Below the pieces are notes generated by a model. The model was not told the origin of the DNA. It did not search any database and worked only from the letters and a program-made list of their open reading frames with translations. This document shows positions 1 to 7,785 of a stretch of 30,947 bases of DNA, piece after piece. The position numbers and the translations under genes are program-made. This DNA is from a virus: positions 1-30,947 of the IMG/VR virus record IMGVR_UViG_3300046787_000096. The stretch is one strand, 5' to 3'. Numbering within the stretch: position 1 is the stretch's first letter; each line of letters starts with the position of its first letter.

Positions 1-212
1 GTAGTGGTGAATCGGTTCCTGGAATCAGTTCCATTGCTTCAGCTCCTGGAGTGGCGAGCGAAGTTTGGGTTTAAATTGGTGATCGATATCGATGACTATT
101 GGATCCTATTTGACAAGCACCTAAGCGCTGGAACCTATCGCAAGCTTGGAATTACTAGGATCATCCGTGACTATATCAAACACGCGGACCTGGTGACCAC
201 GACTCACAATCG
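1..212. repeat. Terminal direct repeat, left copy
   Basis: Bases 1-212 match 30736-30947 with a single difference: C at 128 against A at 30863. The repeat lies inside the glycosyltransferase gene and keeps its frame, so the simplest reading is overlap of a circular assembly or of a circularly permuted genome, not a regulatory repeat. The mismatch changes Ala to Asp at residue 96 of the joined protein. Confidence 0.95.
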
Positions 213-864
213 ACTCTATTTAGAGATAATCCAAATAAACAAAAACTGCGAGATCCTTCCAAACGCCTTGCCGTTTGATAAGGACCAGTTCACAGATGTA
301 AAAAAGGAGAATGAGAAAGTGACGATTGCTCACACTGGATCGATCACTCACTATCCAGATATCCAGCAACTAAAGCAACCGATCGCAGAGCTGGCGAAGT
401 CTAGGGTATTTAGAGAGAACGCCAGAATGCTTCTATGTGGATGGAATAATTTCAACGAGTGGCACTGGAAACAGATGGCAAATCTATACACTGCTAATGA
501 GAACCTTGACTACAAGATCATCGAATCCTTACCAGTGGATCTATACATGAATTTCTACCTGGAGGCTGACATGCTTTTGGTTCCTTTGCTAGATAATAAA
601 TTCAACCGTCTAAAGTCAAACCTTAAGGCCCTGGAGGCAGGAGCTAAGAACATCCCGATCTTGACTTACAAGCGCGCACCTTATGACGATATCCCTACGA
701 TTTTCGAAGTGGATAACTGGGAGCGAGACATCAAACGAATGGCGTTCAGTAAGCAGATGCGCGAGGACTATGGTAAGGCAAATGGAGAATTTGTCCGCGA
801 GCATTACGACATATTCAAAATTAACGCTAGCAGATTTGCTATTTACTCAAAACTAATAGAGTAA
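1..864 (+). CDS. Glycosyltransferase, GT4-like (3' part; gene continues from 30577)
   Basis: This is the C-terminal 287 residues of a protein whose 53 N-terminal codons lie at 30577-30735; joined across the circular map it is 340 aa. The N-terminal part has the Rossmann-like look of GT-B glycosyltransferases (hydrophobic strand, then GVTYHR). The remainder carries an IDIDDYW strand, a TTTHN stretch, a typical inter-domain ILPNALPFD segment, an AHTGS strand opening the second domain, and EADMLLVPLLDN with downstream LKALEAGA, where GT4 enzymes place the nucleotide-sugar binding Glu. It probably transfers a sugar from a nucleotide donor; the acceptor is unknown (virion protein, DNA base or host glycan). 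A methyltransferase gene overlaps it by one base. The GTG at 4 is internal, not the true start. Confidence 0.85.
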   Translation, partial: VVVNRFLESVPLLQLLEWRAKFGFKLVIDIDDYWILFDKHLSAGTYRKLGITRIIRDYIKHADLVTTTHNRLYLEIIQINKNCEILPNALPFDKDQFTDVKKENEKVTIAHTGSITHYPDIQQLKQPIAELAKSRVFRENARMLLCGWNNFNEWHWKQMANLYTANENLDYKIIESLPVDLYMNFYLEADMLLVPLLDNKFNRLKSNLKALEAGAKNIPILTYKRAPYDDIPTIFEVDNWERDIKRMAFSKQMREDYGKANGEFVREHYDIFKINASRFAIYSKLIE

Positions 865-1397
865 TGCAAGCGACAGAAAAGGAGTTCTTTGATCATGAGA
901 TCAGCATCGGCGTAACGCCAGAGAATCCAGACTACTGGGCGCTCATGGACGGCACCGCTAACATAATAAAAAACTATGCTAGGAATGTGATCGAGATTGG
1001 TGCTGGCATGGGAACCTTGGGCGAATGCCTAGAGCACAAAGGAGTTTCTTATTACGGGATCGAACCAAATAAATATCACCGCGATTTTGCTAGATCCAGG
1101 GGGATAAATTTACACAATCTGAACAACTATCCTGACCACGCTCAAATGATCGTCACAATCGAAGTGTTTGAGCACCTGACAGACGAGCAGATCAACGAAT
1201 ACATGGAAGGAATTGACGCTAAATACTTATACTTTTCGTCCACTCCTTACACGACTACACAAGAATTTGACTCTTGGTGGGGCCATATTAACATAAAACA
1301 GACCGACGAATGGATCGAATTCTTCGCTGAGTATGGCTATACGCTAGAAAGGCGCCTAACAATACCCACAGATTGGACCTTATTATTTAGAAAATGA
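864..1397 (+). CDS. Class I SAM-dependent methyltransferase
   Basis: A 177-aa protein with the class I methyltransferase fold. Motif I is VIEIGAGMG (residues 42-50), the SAM-binding glycine loop; an acidic residue follows at the end of the second strand (GIEPN, E67); VTIEVFEHL (97-105) is the motif IV region of small-molecule or Coq5/UbiG-like methyltransferases, not the DPPY/NPPF of DNA adenine methylases. It therefore probably methylates a sugar, lipid or protein group. Start and stop overlap (TAATG) with the upstream glycosyltransferase, implying translational coupling and a joint modification pathway. The acceptor substrate cannot be read from sequence. Confidence 0.8.
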   Translation: MQATEKEFFDHEISIGVTPENPDYWALMDGTANIIKNYARNVIEIGAGMGTLGECLEHKGVSYYGIEPNKYHRDFARSRGINLHNLNNYPDHAQMIVTIEVFEHLTDEQINEYMEGIDAKYLYFSSTPYTTTQEFDSWWGHINIKQTDEWIEFFAEYGYTLERRLTIPTDWTLLFRK

Positions 1398-1846
1398 AAG
1401 AGAAAACACCAAAGAAAAAGATAGTAGTCAAAAAAGCAGACACCACAATCAGAGAATCTGAACTGATCATGGAGTGGGCGAATAAATATATCGATTATTG
1501 CCTGGATTGCACTAAGGAAGTCGCAACTGGTGCGGGTGTTAGGATCATCCGTGAACGCCACTTACCTACGATCAGCTACTTTTTATTGATCTGGCTCCCA
1601 CGCCAGGGTGAGGAATTCTACAAGCGATCGCACTGGTACAACATTATGAAAAATTCTGATCATCCACTTCACAAAGAGGTGAATCAGATCGACGAAATGT
1701 TTCGCGCTCTAGCGGCCGATATTGTAGCCAACGAGGGTAAGGGTATCTTCTACGCTAAGAATCTATTAGGGTGGACGGATCGAGCTAAGAATGAAGAAAA
1801 ACAAGAAGTAATCATAAGCTTTGCAAACGAGGATCACACTTCCTAG
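1394..1846 (+). CDS. Putative terminase small subunit
   Basis: 150 aa with a Lys-rich N-terminus (residues 1-14) and a helical body ending in GKGIFYAKNLLGWTDRAKN (about residues 115-133), a segment of a kind I associate with small terminase or terminase-adjacent proteins of Bacteroidota phages. Its position directly before the large terminase, with a 26-bp overlap, supports a DNA-recognition role in packaging. The N-terminal half would be expected to hold the DNA-binding helices, but no strong helix-turn-helix is obvious. The start overlaps the preceding stop by four bases (ATGA). Identification rests mainly on context. Confidence 0.6.
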   Translation: MKEKTPKKKIVVKKADTTIRESELIMEWANKYIDYCLDCTKEVATGAGVRIIRERHLPTISYFLLIWLPRQGEEFYKRSHWYNIMKNSDHPLHKEVNQIDEMFRALAADIVANEGKGIFYAKNLLGWTDRAKNEEKQEVIISFANEDHTS

Positions 1847-2993
1847 ACCACACACTAACCAAGCGAAGGTCTTAAACTCGAAAGCAAGGTTCAAGGTGTT
1901 AATGTCAGGCAGACGCTGGGGTAAGTCCTTGATCTGTCAAGTAATCACTTGCTTGGAATCCATGCAAGGGAAGCGCGTCGCGTACATCACACCGACGTAT
2001 TTGTTAGCTAAAGCGTTTTTCGATGAGCTTGCCTTATTGATGCCCGCAAACGTAGCGATCCCGAACAGATCCGATCTGACCTTCAAGTTAATCTCTGGAG
2101 GATCCATTAGGTTCTTCACTGGTGAACGCCTGGATAATCTCCGCGGTTTAAAGTTTCACTATGTGATCATCGATGAGGCGTCCTTCATCCCTGATCTGGA
2201 AGACGGCTGGAATAACGCGATCCGTCCAACGCTTACTGATTACCAAGGGAAGGCGATCTTCTTGTCTACTCCTAAAGGAAAAAACTTTTTCTATTCACTA
2301 TTCCTAAAAGGGATCGATCCATCACCAGAGTGGGAGTCTTTCAAGTTTAGCTCTTATGATAATCCTCACATCTCAGACGATGAGATCGATAGCGCAAGAC
2401 TTGCACTGCCTGAGGTGGTCTTCGAGCAGGAATACATGGCGAATCCTGCGGAGAATAGCGCGAACCCTTTCGGATCTCAGGCTCTTTCCAAATGTTTATC
2501 TGCAATGTCGGATCAAAATGTTAAATGTTACGGGATAGATTTGGCAAAGTATTCTGACTGGACCGTAATTATCGGATTAGATAATAATGGGAATGTGGCT
2601 TATTTTGAGCGATTTCAGAGCGATTGGAGTACAACTCAAAACAAAATCCGTCAATTACCAAAAGCGCCAATGTTAATTGATAGCACTGGTGTAGGTGATC
2701 CAGTAGTCGAGCAACTTCAGCGCGAAGGTTTGGCGATCGAGGGCTTCAAGTTCACATCACAATCTAAGCAGGAATTAATGCTAGGCTTGCAGGTGGCGAT
2801 CCATCAAGAGAAGATCCACTACCCTCCAGGAATGATCCAGGAGGAGCTCGAAATCTTCGAGTATCAATACTCAGCTAATGGGGTTAAATACTCAGCACCC
2901 AGCGGATTCCATGATGACTGCGTGATGGCTTTGGCGCTTGCCTGGAGGAAGCTAGACTTCAAGGCTGGAACTGGAAAATACAATTTTGTATAA
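1821..2993 (+). CDS. terL: Terminase large subunit (packaging ATPase/nuclease)
   Basis: 390 aa, a normal size for a compact TerL. The ATPase domain has Walker A SGRRWGKS (29-36), Walker B YVIIDEA (114-120) with the catalytic Glu, and coupling motif STPKG (about 148-152). The RNase H-like nuclease domain begins with GIDLAKYSDW (about 237-246), which supplies the first metal-binding Asp; IDSTGVGDPV (about 285-294) is the central motif and FHDDCVMALALAW (about 362-374) carries the terminal acidic residues. It drives DNA into the prohead and cuts the concatemer. The start was chosen because Walker A follows at the usual distance; it overlaps the putative small subunit gene. Confidence 0.95.
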   Translation: MQTRITLPRPHTNQAKVLNSKARFKVLMSGRRWGKSLICQVITCLESMQGKRVAYITPTYLLAKAFFDELALLMPANVAIPNRSDLTFKLISGGSIRFFTGERLDNLRGLKFHYVIIDEASFIPDLEDGWNNAIRPTLTDYQGKAIFLSTPKGKNFFYSLFLKGIDPSPEWESFKFSSYDNPHISDDEIDSARLALPEVVFEQEYMANPAENSANPFGSQALSKCLSAMSDQNVKCYGIDLAKYSDWTVIIGLDNNGNVAYFERFQSDWSTTQNKIRQLPKAPMLIDSTGVGDPVVEQLQREGLAIEGFKFTSQSKQELMLGLQVAIHQEKIHYPPGMIQEELEIFEYQYSANGVKYSAPSGFHDDCVMALALAWRKLDFKAGTGKYNFV

Positions 2994-2996
2994 ACG

Positions 2997-3011
2997 CTAT
3001 TTATAATCAAT
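2997..3011 (+). promoter_or_regulatory. Candidate late-gene motif CTATTTATAATCAAT
   Basis: This 15-mer sits in the only gap between terminase and the tail block, abutting the ATG at 3012. Close relatives occur at 10293-10307 and 12577-12591, each just before a structural gene. It includes TATAAT. Promoter function is inferred from recurrence; if it is a promoter the transcript would be nearly leaderless here. Confidence 0.35.
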
Positions 3012-3659
3012 ATGACTTGGAAAGACGTAACCGTATGGCAGTGGATCCAGCTCCAAAATGTGCTTCTAAAAAAAGAAGAATATACAGAGCTTGACATCGC
3101 CGTTAAATCCTTGGCTATTCTGACTAACCAAACAGAAAACCAAATCGATTCTTTGAAAATAAAGGATCTACAAAAGCAATTAGAAGGGATCAGATTCATT
3201 ACTGACACGCTCCCAGAACCTAAGCCAGTGGACTTCATTAGGACACCAGGAAGAAAGTATCGGTGCGTGTACGATGTGAAAAATATCCCCTATGCAAGAT
3301 ACCTGGAGACTAAGTTCTTCGGGGCCGATATAGGTTTGAACATTCACAAAATCTGCGCGTCTATGGTGATGCCTATGAAGCTCACCTGGCGAGGATGGAA
3401 GATCGCATCTTATGACTCTGCAAAGCACGAGGAGTACGCTGAGGATCTTTTGGAAGCGCCATTCGAGCAGGTTTACGGATCGATAGTTTTTTTTTGTCAA
3501 GTCTTCAGCGACTCGATAAAGAGTTTAGCGGGCTATTTCAAGATGGAATCGATGAAGGCGGGGATGACGGAAGAGGAGGCAGAGAAAATGGCTCAGGATT
3601 TATGCGACGCTACGGATGGATTTATCAAGCTACGCTCATCGCTGAACACGAAAAAATAA
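3012..3659 (+). CDS. Tail assembly chaperone (G-like product)
   Basis: 215 aa, mostly helical, with an acidic C-terminal stretch (MTEEEAEKMAQDL). It lies between terminase and the tail genes and overlaps a second frame whose 3' part is clearly coding, the arrangement of lambda G/GT and its analogues. Such proteins bind the tape measure and recruit tail-tube subunits, then leave the finished tail. A run of nine T (3487-3495) offers the T_TTT_TTT slippery heptamer in the correct phase for -1 shifting. Family assignment rests on this architecture, since sequence conservation of chaperones is low. Confidence 0.65.
   Translation: MTWKDVTVWQWIQLQNVLLKKEEYTELDIAVKSLAILTNQTENQIDSLKIKDLQKQLEGIRFITDTLPEPKPVDFIRTPGRKYRCVYDVKNIPYARYLETKFFGADIGLNIHKICASMVMPMKLTWRGWKIASYDSAKHEEYAEDLLEAPFEQVYGSIVFFCQVFSDSIKSLAGYFKMESMKAGMTEEEAEKMAQDLCDATDGFIKLRSSLNTKK
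3488..3494 (+). other. Probable -1 ribosomal frameshift site (T_TTT_TTT)
   Basis: Zero-frame codons GTT TTT TTT TGT lie at 3486-3497. Tandem slippage of two Phe-tRNAs on T_TTT_TTT by one base enters the frame open from 3443 to 3775, whose next codon is TTG at 3494. Nine consecutive T in coding sequence is unusual for this genome. The zero frame stays protein-like on both sides (GSIVFF then CQVFSDSIK), so a simple sequencing indel is not needed to explain it. Confidence 0.55.
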
Positions 3660-3775
3660 AACTGGATGAGGTTTACAATCTATCCACGATCCAGGCCCTT
3701 AATGACCTGGCATATTTGAAGAGTAAAACCGCGCATGATCGCGAACAAATAAAACAAGCGTATGCAAAGCATTAG
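3494..3775 (+). CDS. Tail assembly chaperone, -1 frame extension (T-like domain)
   Basis: Open in the -1 frame relative to the upstream chaperone. Residues encoded from 3602 onward (MRRYGWIYQATLIAEHEKI, then LDEVYNLSTIQALNDLAYL) look like a true helical domain; the first third (3494-3601) is Gly/Asp-rich and less convincing. Two routes to expression are possible: a -1 frameshift at 3488-3494 giving a long G-T fusion, or separate initiation at the ATG at 3602. In siphophages the extended chaperone carries the domain that contacts the tail tube protein. The stop overlaps the next gene by 14 bases. Confidence 0.6.
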   Translation: MSSLQRLDKEFSGLFQDGIDEGGDDGRGGRENGSGFMRRYGWIYQATLIAEHEKIKLDEVYNLSTIQALNDLAYLKSKTAHDREQIKQAYAKH

Positions 3776-4457
3776 CCAGGCTCAGGCTTCTTTAGGTTCT
3801 AGTTTCGATCCAGGCGGAATCGCCAAAGGTGGAGACGTGCAACTTAACCAGGTCGAGACGATCATGTCTCAGGCAGCGCTTAAATTCATTCAGCTTGCAA
3901 AAAAGAGATTAACCCAGCGAGGCAAGATCGACACTGGTAATCTATCCGACATCGTAGTTAGCGATTTAACTAACAACGGTAGCAAGTACGAAATTACAAT
4001 TGGTTATTATAAAACCAATCCCGCAGCAGAGTATTACGACTTCAACGACAAAGGGGTTAAGGGAATAGGAGGCTTCAAAGGTCAATTACCTAGAGGATTC
4101 AAGGAGCCCACTGGTAGCCCTTATAGCTTCAAGAATTTACGCTTATCTAGCGGGTTTATCAACTCGATTGTCAGGTGGTATTTGCGACACAAAAGCTATA
4201 TAAGAAATGAAGATCAGCGAACTAATCTTATAGGCATACAACGCAAAAGAAAAACCCTAGGATCAATTGCAAATGAGACCGAAAAGATAAGAGGACTAGC
4301 AATAGCTACGGCTAGAAACATAAAGCGGAAAGGTATTTCACGGACTGGATTCTTTGAAGATAATATCGATCTAGCTTTTGGGGATGACTTTAAAAATGAT
4401 TTAGCAAAGGCTCTAGGTCAAGATATAATTTTAAGTATTAAAAAAGGACTAATATAA
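3762..4457 (+). CDS. Putative tail protein
   Basis: 231 aa, basic, no signal or membrane segment. The N-terminal 40 residues are Gly/Ser/Gln-rich; the centre has strand-rich segments (SKYEITIGYYKTNPAAEYYDF) and PRGFKEPTGSPYSF; the C-terminal 90 residues are helical and Lys/Arg-rich. Its place between the tail chaperone and tip proteins, and a VETIMSQAALKFIQLAKKRL helix followed by DTGNLSDI, loosely recall tail-completion or HK97 gp10-like proteins, which begin with a helix and a 'tG.L..si' motif. Function is inferred mainly from context. The stop codon overlaps the next start (ATAATGG). Confidence 0.5.
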   Translation: MQSISQAQASLGSSFDPGGIAKGGDVQLNQVETIMSQAALKFIQLAKKRLTQRGKIDTGNLSDIVVSDLTNNGSKYEITIGYYKTNPAAEYYDFNDKGVKGIGGFKGQLPRGFKEPTGSPYSFKNLRLSSGFINSIVRWYLRHKSYIRNEDQRTNLIGIQRKRKTLGSIANETEKIRGLAIATARNIKRKGISRTGFFEDNIDLAFGDDFKNDLAKALGQDIILSIKKGLI

Positions 4458-5608
4458 TGGCGATCACTATCGAAAGCATTCCTGCTAGTTACACATCCGC
4501 TCACGACGCCCTATGGTTTGTTGTGAGCTCTGATAACGTAGGGCTTACTAATTTCAAATATGTATTTGATTTACAAATTAATTCCGCAACCGTCGCAAGT
4601 TTCAAAGTATATCCAGATTCTAATAATCTCGGAATCATCGATGTCGGCCCTATTGTCAGAAACTACTTTCAGAGTCAGTTTATCGATGACGGATCAGGCT
4701 TTGTCAGAAATGCGAACGGCTTCTTGCATGTCGATTACGGCATTCGATACGGCGAGGAATACGATGGCGTAACCTACACCAATTTAACCTCTGGAACTTA
4801 CAAGGGATGGAACTTCTCGCTTGATCCTTTCCGCACTCCGATAACAACCTATGAAAATAAGTTCTTGACATCGCGCGATCGAACATCTGCGAAGGTGGTT
4901 TTTGGTGAGTCATTTTTGATCACTTACTTTAATTCAGACTTAGCCAGTTCACTAACTGCTACAATCCAGAATCTAAACGAGGACGGATCAAATAATGGTA
5001 GCGCTTCGACTGGTTCCAACTTCTTGACTTCAGCAGTTCACGGAATCCTTTTAGACTTATCACCTGCTTCAATTAATAGCTACCTAGGGACCACAAAAAT
5101 CACGGATTCAACTTATGCCTATCGCGTATCGATTGGATCGGATTCGATTGTGATCACGCAGACGTGCGCTCCTAGATTCACGCCTATTCAGATCGTCTTC
5201 CAAAATCAGTTTGGCGGATACGATCAGTTTGCTTTTAGATTATTATCGCGCCAGTCTAGAAAGATGGATCGCAAAACTTACACACGCTCAGGATATGAAA
5301 TTAACCCTTCAACAAAGACGATGGATTTCAAAGATTCGTCGAATGTATTTTATGGCGGTACTCGGAGCTTCACGACTGGTATCGATTACGATTATTCTGT
5401 TGTAAGTGATTATTTAAACGTAGACGATTACAACCTAGGGGCTCAGCTTTTGGCTTCTAATGAGATATATTTCCAGTTTGGTGGTAATTATTATCCGATC
5501 GTTTTTTCGGGCACCACATGGCAAGAAAAGAATAACACCTCAGACAAGATATTTAACTACGAGCTTAGCTTCAATCTAGGAATCAAACAATATAGCCAAT
5601 TCAAATAA
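4457..5608 (+). CDS. Putative tail tip/baseplate protein
   Basis: 383 aa, dominated by short beta strands (WFVVSS, FKYVFDLQI, ASFKVYP) with an early VGPIVRNYF segment, matching a type of structural protein I associate with tail-tip modules of Bacteroidota phages. No catalytic motif, signal peptide or membrane span is visible. It overlaps the genes on both sides by one base or a few bases and precedes another large strand-rich protein, so the pair probably forms the distal tail. I cannot say which is the distal-tail ring and which the hub. Confidence 0.55.
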   Translation: MAITIESIPASYTSAHDALWFVVSSDNVGLTNFKYVFDLQINSATVASFKVYPDSNNLGIIDVGPIVRNYFQSQFIDDGSGFVRNANGFLHVDYGIRYGEEYDGVTYTNLTSGTYKGWNFSLDPFRTPITTYENKFLTSRDRTSAKVVFGESFLITYFNSDLASSLTATIQNLNEDGSNNGSASTGSNFLTSAVHGILLDLSPASINSYLGTTKITDSTYAYRVSIGSDSIVITQTCAPRFTPIQIVFQNQFGGYDQFAFRLLSRQSRKMDRKTYTRSGYEINPSTKTMDFKDSSNVFYGGTRSFTTGIDYDYSVVSDYLNVDDYNLGAQLLASNEIYFQFGGNYYPIVFSGTTWQEKNNTSDKIFNYELSFNLGIKQYSQFK

Positions 5609-7785
5609 TGATCACAGAGATAATTTTAGAAAATAGCAGGCTAGACATTTACGAGGACATTGGACTTGAGCTTAATTTGGCAATCGATGATATTAAAGAC
5701 TTCTCTAGCAGGAATACAACGTATTCAAAAACGATTACGGTTCCAGGCAATGCTAACAATAATAAAATTTTTGGGCATATTTATAGCCTTACTAGTGCTA
5801 ACAATTACAGGGTTAATACAGATCTTCCATCTGTTGGTTATAATTTCGATCCGACTAAGCAAACAAATGCGAAAATCTTTGTAAACAAAATCCAAGTTTT
5901 CAAAGGTGTGCTTCGATTGCTTGAGATCAAGATCAACAAGGGAGCGATTGAGTACGAGTGCGCGGTGTTTGGTGAGCTTGGAGGATTTGCCTCCGCGATT
6001 GCTAACAAGACGCTTGAGGATACAGAGCTAGCTAACTACTTTCAACAATATGATCAGACGTGGACAGAAACTAATATCGCGAATTCGTGGGACGCTTCTG
6101 GAACTGGTATCGTTTTTCCTTTAATTGATTACGGAAATTGTAAGCAACCTAGTAACGGATCAGGCACTGGAAACAATTACCACATGGACGCCTTTCGTCC
6201 TGCCTTCTTTGTGCACGAATTGATCGATAAGATAATCGATTATTCAGGCTACACCTATACGAGTGACTTTATAAACACGAGCTTCTTTAGGTCATTAATT
6301 ATCCCGAATAACTTCGCTAACCTAGAGCAGGTGATCGCGAATCTATTGAATGCTCAGGCGGCTAACATTACGATTGATCAGCCAGATGAACTATTGACGT
6401 TTAATTCAACAAATCTGTATCAGTTCACAATCGCCTCAAGCAACACCTTCACCTTCACGGGTACGACTGGAACGCTTGGAAAGTTTACCTTCCAGGGATA
6501 TGGAACGGTTATAACACAACGCCAAGTTAATATCAAGCTATACCAGAATTTGACGGTGATCGGATCTTGGACGCTTGCAGATAATAATGATGAGCTAACA
6601 GAGTTCTACATTAACCAAGACATCGAAGCATCCCTGACAAATGGTGACACCTTCTATGTGGAAGTGACTACAAATCCAGGGACAAATCCTAACTATCAAT
6701 TCATCTCTGAGAACTTGATGCTTGATTTTAACTCGGATTCTTTGGTGCCCGTTTCTGCGGTGTATGGCGCTAGCTTGTCGATGCCTAATTTATTGCCTAA
6801 AGGAATCCTTCAAAAGGATCTATTCATCTCGCTTTGTCGGATGTTTAATCTCTATGTCTACGAGGATAAGTCCTTAGATAAGCACATCATGATAGAGCCG
6901 TTTATTGACTTCTATCAGATCGGTGGCGGGTTTATTAAGATCGATGACTTTGGGGACCTGCTTTTGCATGGTGAACCAGGCGATACGACTGGATTGGTCC
7001 TATTAGAGGATCCAGTATCCAGCGCTAAAAGCATCTGGAGCGATAAGGTGGATTACTCTCAGGAGCTCACGATTAAGCCTATGAGCGAACTGAATGCGCG
7101 TTTCTACGACTTTATGTACACAGAGGACGATGATTTCTTCAATGAAAGGTACAATAAAAAGTACTCTGAGAGCTATGGTGACAGAAAAGAGGATACTGGC
7201 TTCCAGTTTACAAACGACAGAACAGATATTCAGATCATATTTAGCCCTTCAGTGCTAGTAAAAAGAACTGGAGACGATAAACTTTGTGCTTCTATCTTTG
7301 ATTTATCGGATGGTGTAGAGGAAAGACGCGATTCAAATATCCGAATTATGCAGTTCCAGAAGATATCTGGCGTCACTTCTTGGAATATGAAACAACCTTA
7401 TGCGCAAGGATCTGGCAATGTTGGCTCTGCTTTAACCTATTACGGCTATGCAGGACACCTAGATCATCCAACTTTGCCCACAAAGGATATCAATTTTGGG
7501 GTTCCTAAGGAGTTATTATTCAGCTTATCGGTGCAATACCCAGGCGCTAACTTGTTCACCTCTTTCTGGGGGGATTATTTAGCTGAGATTATCGCTAAAG
7601 ATAGCAAGCTCCTTACTTGCTATTTATACCTAGATTTGCAAGACATCTACTCGCTAGATTTTGCAAAGCTCATCTTGATCGATGGCGCGCTTTGGAGACT
7701 AAATAAAGTCACAGACTTTAATCCTAGCGTTCCAAAGACAACTAAAGTAGAATTACTCAGAGTAATAGAATTAACATACGCATAA
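5608..7785 (+). CDS. Putative tail tip/baseplate hub protein
   Basis: 725 aa. The N-terminus (residues 1-50) contains ENSRLDIYEDIGLELNLAI and SSRNTTYSKTITVPGNANN, a module I associate with large tail-tip proteins of Bacteroidota phages: a short beta domain, then a phrase resembling 'phage structural protein insertion into tube'. The remainder is mixed alpha/beta with a jelly-roll-like central region (about 250-370: TFTFTGTTGTLGKFTFQGYG) which could bind carbohydrate. No lytic domain motif is visible. Size, position before the tape measure and coupling with the previous gene point to a hub or tail-associated protein. Precise function is uncertain. Confidence 0.6.
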   Translation: MITEIILENSRLDIYEDIGLELNLAIDDIKDFSSRNTTYSKTITVPGNANNNKIFGHIYSLTSANNYRVNTDLPSVGYNFDPTKQTNAKIFVNKIQVFKGVLRLLEIKINKGAIEYECAVFGELGGFASAIANKTLEDTELANYFQQYDQTWTETNIANSWDASGTGIVFPLIDYGNCKQPSNGSGTGNNYHMDAFRPAFFVHELIDKIIDYSGYTYTSDFINTSFFRSLIIPNNFANLEQVIANLLNAQAANITIDQPDELLTFNSTNLYQFTIASSNTFTFTGTTGTLGKFTFQGYGTVITQRQVNIKLYQNLTVIGSWTLADNNDELTEFYINQDIEASLTNGDTFYVEVTTNPGTNPNYQFISENLMLDFNSDSLVPVSAVYGASLSMPNLLPKGILQKDLFISLCRMFNLYVYEDKSLDKHIMIEPFIDFYQIGGGFIKIDDFGDLLLHGEPGDTTGLVLLEDPVSSAKSIWSDKVDYSQELTIKPMSELNARFYDFMYTEDDDFFNERYNKKYSESYGDRKEDTGFQFTNDRTDIQIIFSPSVLVKRTGDDKLCASIFDLSDGVEERRDSNIRIMQFQKISGVTSWNMKQPYAQGSGNVGSALTYYGYAGHLDHPTLPTKDINFGVPKELLFSLSVQYPGANLFTSFWGDYLAEIIAKDSKLLTCYLYLDLQDIYSLDFAKLILIDGALWRLNKVTDFNPSVPKTTKVELLRVIELTYA

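Noticed and set aside
864-1397. DNA adenine methylase explaining the GATC-rich core
   Set aside because: The methyltransferase has VTIEVFEHL where Dam-type enzymes have DPPY, so it is probably not a GATC methylase.
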